NCBI GenBank assembly: GCA_025617745.1
Contig: CM046853.1
Coordinates: forward strand, 58,985,233 to 59,049,232
Source of the DNA: Heliocidaris erythrogramma
Lineage: Eukaryota > Echinodermata > Echinoidea > Camarodonta > Echinometridae
Length of the DNA: 64,000 nt
Direction of reading: 5' to 3'
Every line of letters begins with the position of its first letter. The stretch's first letter is position 1. The position numbers and the translations under genes were made by a program. Below are positions 62,428-64,000 of the stretch, piece after piece. The notes beneath the pieces were generated by a model, which was not told where the DNA came from, made no database searches, and worked only from the letters and a program-made list of their open reading frames with translations.

Positions 62428-64000
62428 ATTTCATCTCAATAACACAGCTTTGAATATAATATATCTGAAATTAGAAAATGAGAAAAATTGTCTCTATCAC
62501 CTACTAAAATCATCCACCAAGAAAAGCCACAGGAATGGCTGTTCGTGAAGTAATACACATCGTTCATCAAACAATTTTACCAATACGATGCATATACAAA
62601 AGGTATATTCCTCAAACTAGATTCCTTTTTTGAAAACAACACTTGTTACTTCAGGTGGTTAACTCTGTAATATAGGTTCTTTATCATTTTTAGTTCCATT
62701 TCAGAATATGCAAACTTAAGCTTTCCAGTACTGAGCCTGCACATTAGGATTTTCATGAGAATAAGATCATATTCAACACGTCCTTTCAGTTTTTTATGCT
62801 CTAAACAAAGAAATATGGTGTTCTTAATGATTACCTCCCCATGACAGAGGACCCATCTCCTTTGCTCAACTACATTCAAACTTGATGAAGATTGATGATG
62901 GAAACTTCATCTTGTCAAAGCAGCCCATTCCCACCCTACACCTCCTCTGGCTAAGGAGTGGAAGAGAGACACTGAATGGTTTTTTGAGGAATAAACAAGT
63001 GCTGTTGAACGGCCCTGGAGACCCATCCAAGCTGGCGAAATGTTCTCATCTATCACTCCTTGGAGGGGGCCCTGGAACATGCAAGTATGGCTTTAAAGAA
63101 CTCATAAGAACACTTACTGGAAATTTATACATATTCATTTTGAATGAAAATGAAATAGTTTCCATGAGAAAAACAGGTTGTACCACAGTATGCCAAGCAT
63201 TCATAATGACAAAGCAAATTATATGAAAACTATAAAAGATACACAGATATATGAATTTGATTAAAGTTCAAAATATTATCACTGCTATGTTCAATATTAT
63301 GAAATGTATCTCCTTGAAAATTACACCACAGACTTGGTAGCAGGGTACATAGAAGACAGCAAAGCATGTCTTGACGAATATTCCTTACCCTAAAAATCTT
63401 CTGAAATATCCCCTCTGAAACCAAATCTCTGAAAACAGACTGCCAAATGTGAACAAATTAAGAGCCATTTTGACCTTTTCACTGTGAGCTCTGAAGCCAG
63501 GCTCGCTCAGCCCTGGTGATTTATGAGTCTTTGGCTCATGAACTTGGATAGAGAGGAAAAATAACTCGCCCGTTCTGCTACCCCTAGCAAAATAAACTTG
63601 AGTTGGGCAATCTAAACCAAGTGAGCTAGCTTGCTTGCAATGGAGGTTCATAAATTTGTTCCTCTGTTTAGTAGTTCAAGTGATATAAACCAGAAAATAA
63701 AACAACAAGAAAGAAAGACGATTGTATTTTTAAAGCGACAAATGTACCCTTCACTTTTGGGGTATACTTACTGCACATTCCATCATGTAGTGTTCCTAAT
63801 CATTTCAAATCAATCTATTTAAATTTGATGTTACAAATTCTTAAAAATATGAACAATGTGAATAAAATATACAGTATGATATAATAAGTTATGATAATTT
63901 CATTTAATCGTTCATTATAATACACTCAATCAAGAGACTTAGTATAAACTTCACTAAAACTTCTCCAATTAATTCTGTAACAGATAATAAAGTTGTTATC

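Larger units (their letters stand above)
42265..64000 (-). other. Sequence upstream of the first visible CELSR exon; probably intron
   Basis: The acceptor at 42265-42266 requires an earlier exon ending in phase 1, which should encode the end of the last cadherin repeat. I found no such exon through the end of the window, so this is probably one intron of at least 21.7 kb, though a short exon may have been missed. It contains a hairpin at 43655-43830, the SINE/Tc1 nest at 43834-44960, a mariner-type MITE at 48865-49034, an AT-rich tract followed by a G run near 53527-53668, CT tracts, the pogo-like element at 56307-57632 and a poly-C run at 61910-61929. Confidence 0.6.

Noticed and set aside
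1..64000. CRISPR array, operon or phage defence system
   Set aside because: Splice sites, SINEs and intron structure show this is animal DNA; no spaced direct repeats of CRISPR type occur.

Overview
The window looks like genomic DNA of a marine deuterostome, most probably an echinoderm and perhaps a sea urchin. The clues are AT-rich sequence, very long introns, dense short repeats (GAT, CT/GA and homopolymer tracts), a tRNA-derived SINE of a kind seen in marine invertebrates, and many small non-autonomous DNA transposons. Species identity is inference; no search was run.

Only one gene is recognisable. It is on the minus strand and spans at least positions 862 to 42264. Four exons (41644-42264, 19251-19485, 16526-16730, 862-971) have good splice sites and join in frame. 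They encode about 390 residues from the middle of the extracellular region of a Flamingo/Starry night/CELSR-type seven-pass cadherin: the conserved post-cadherin segment, three EGF-like repeats and most of the first laminin-G domain. The cadherin repeats should lie beyond position 64000. The remaining LamG/EGF units, the GAIN/GPS region and the seven membrane helices should lie before position 1. Introns of about 22, 2.5 and 15.5 kb separate the exons. The final 21.7 kb shows no recognisable exon.

The rest is intronic and carries layered mobile elements. At 338-833 a mariner-type MITE is split by a tRNA-derived SINE; relatives of the MITE lie at 30239-30434 and 48865-49034. At 4765-5684 a 920-bp element has 12-bp terminal inverted repeats and a perfect 8-bp target duplication, as in hAT elements. 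At 12165-14278 two elements lie side by side with the architecture of pearl/HINE (Helentron-like) elements: short inverted ends, roughly 160-bp core repeats and an ACGG/ACCG tetranucleotide tract. At 43924-44738 a Tc1-like element of 815 bp has 268-bp inverted repeats and only the C-terminal end of the transposase; it sits inside one of two tandem tRNA-like SINE units. At 56307-57632 a 1.3-kb pogo/Tigger-type element carries many copies of TATAGCGGCCAC. Several small palindromic MITEs are also present, two of them flanked by TTAA.

Simple sequence is abundant: a 57-base G run, a 780-bp GAT array, CT/GA tracts, and a threefold 209-bp polypyrimidine repeat. Long open frames in these places are artefacts of composition. 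No CRISPR array, bacterial operon, rRNA or intact tRNA gene was seen. I found no convincing new protein system; the points of interest are the CELSR exon structure and the mobile-element architecture.
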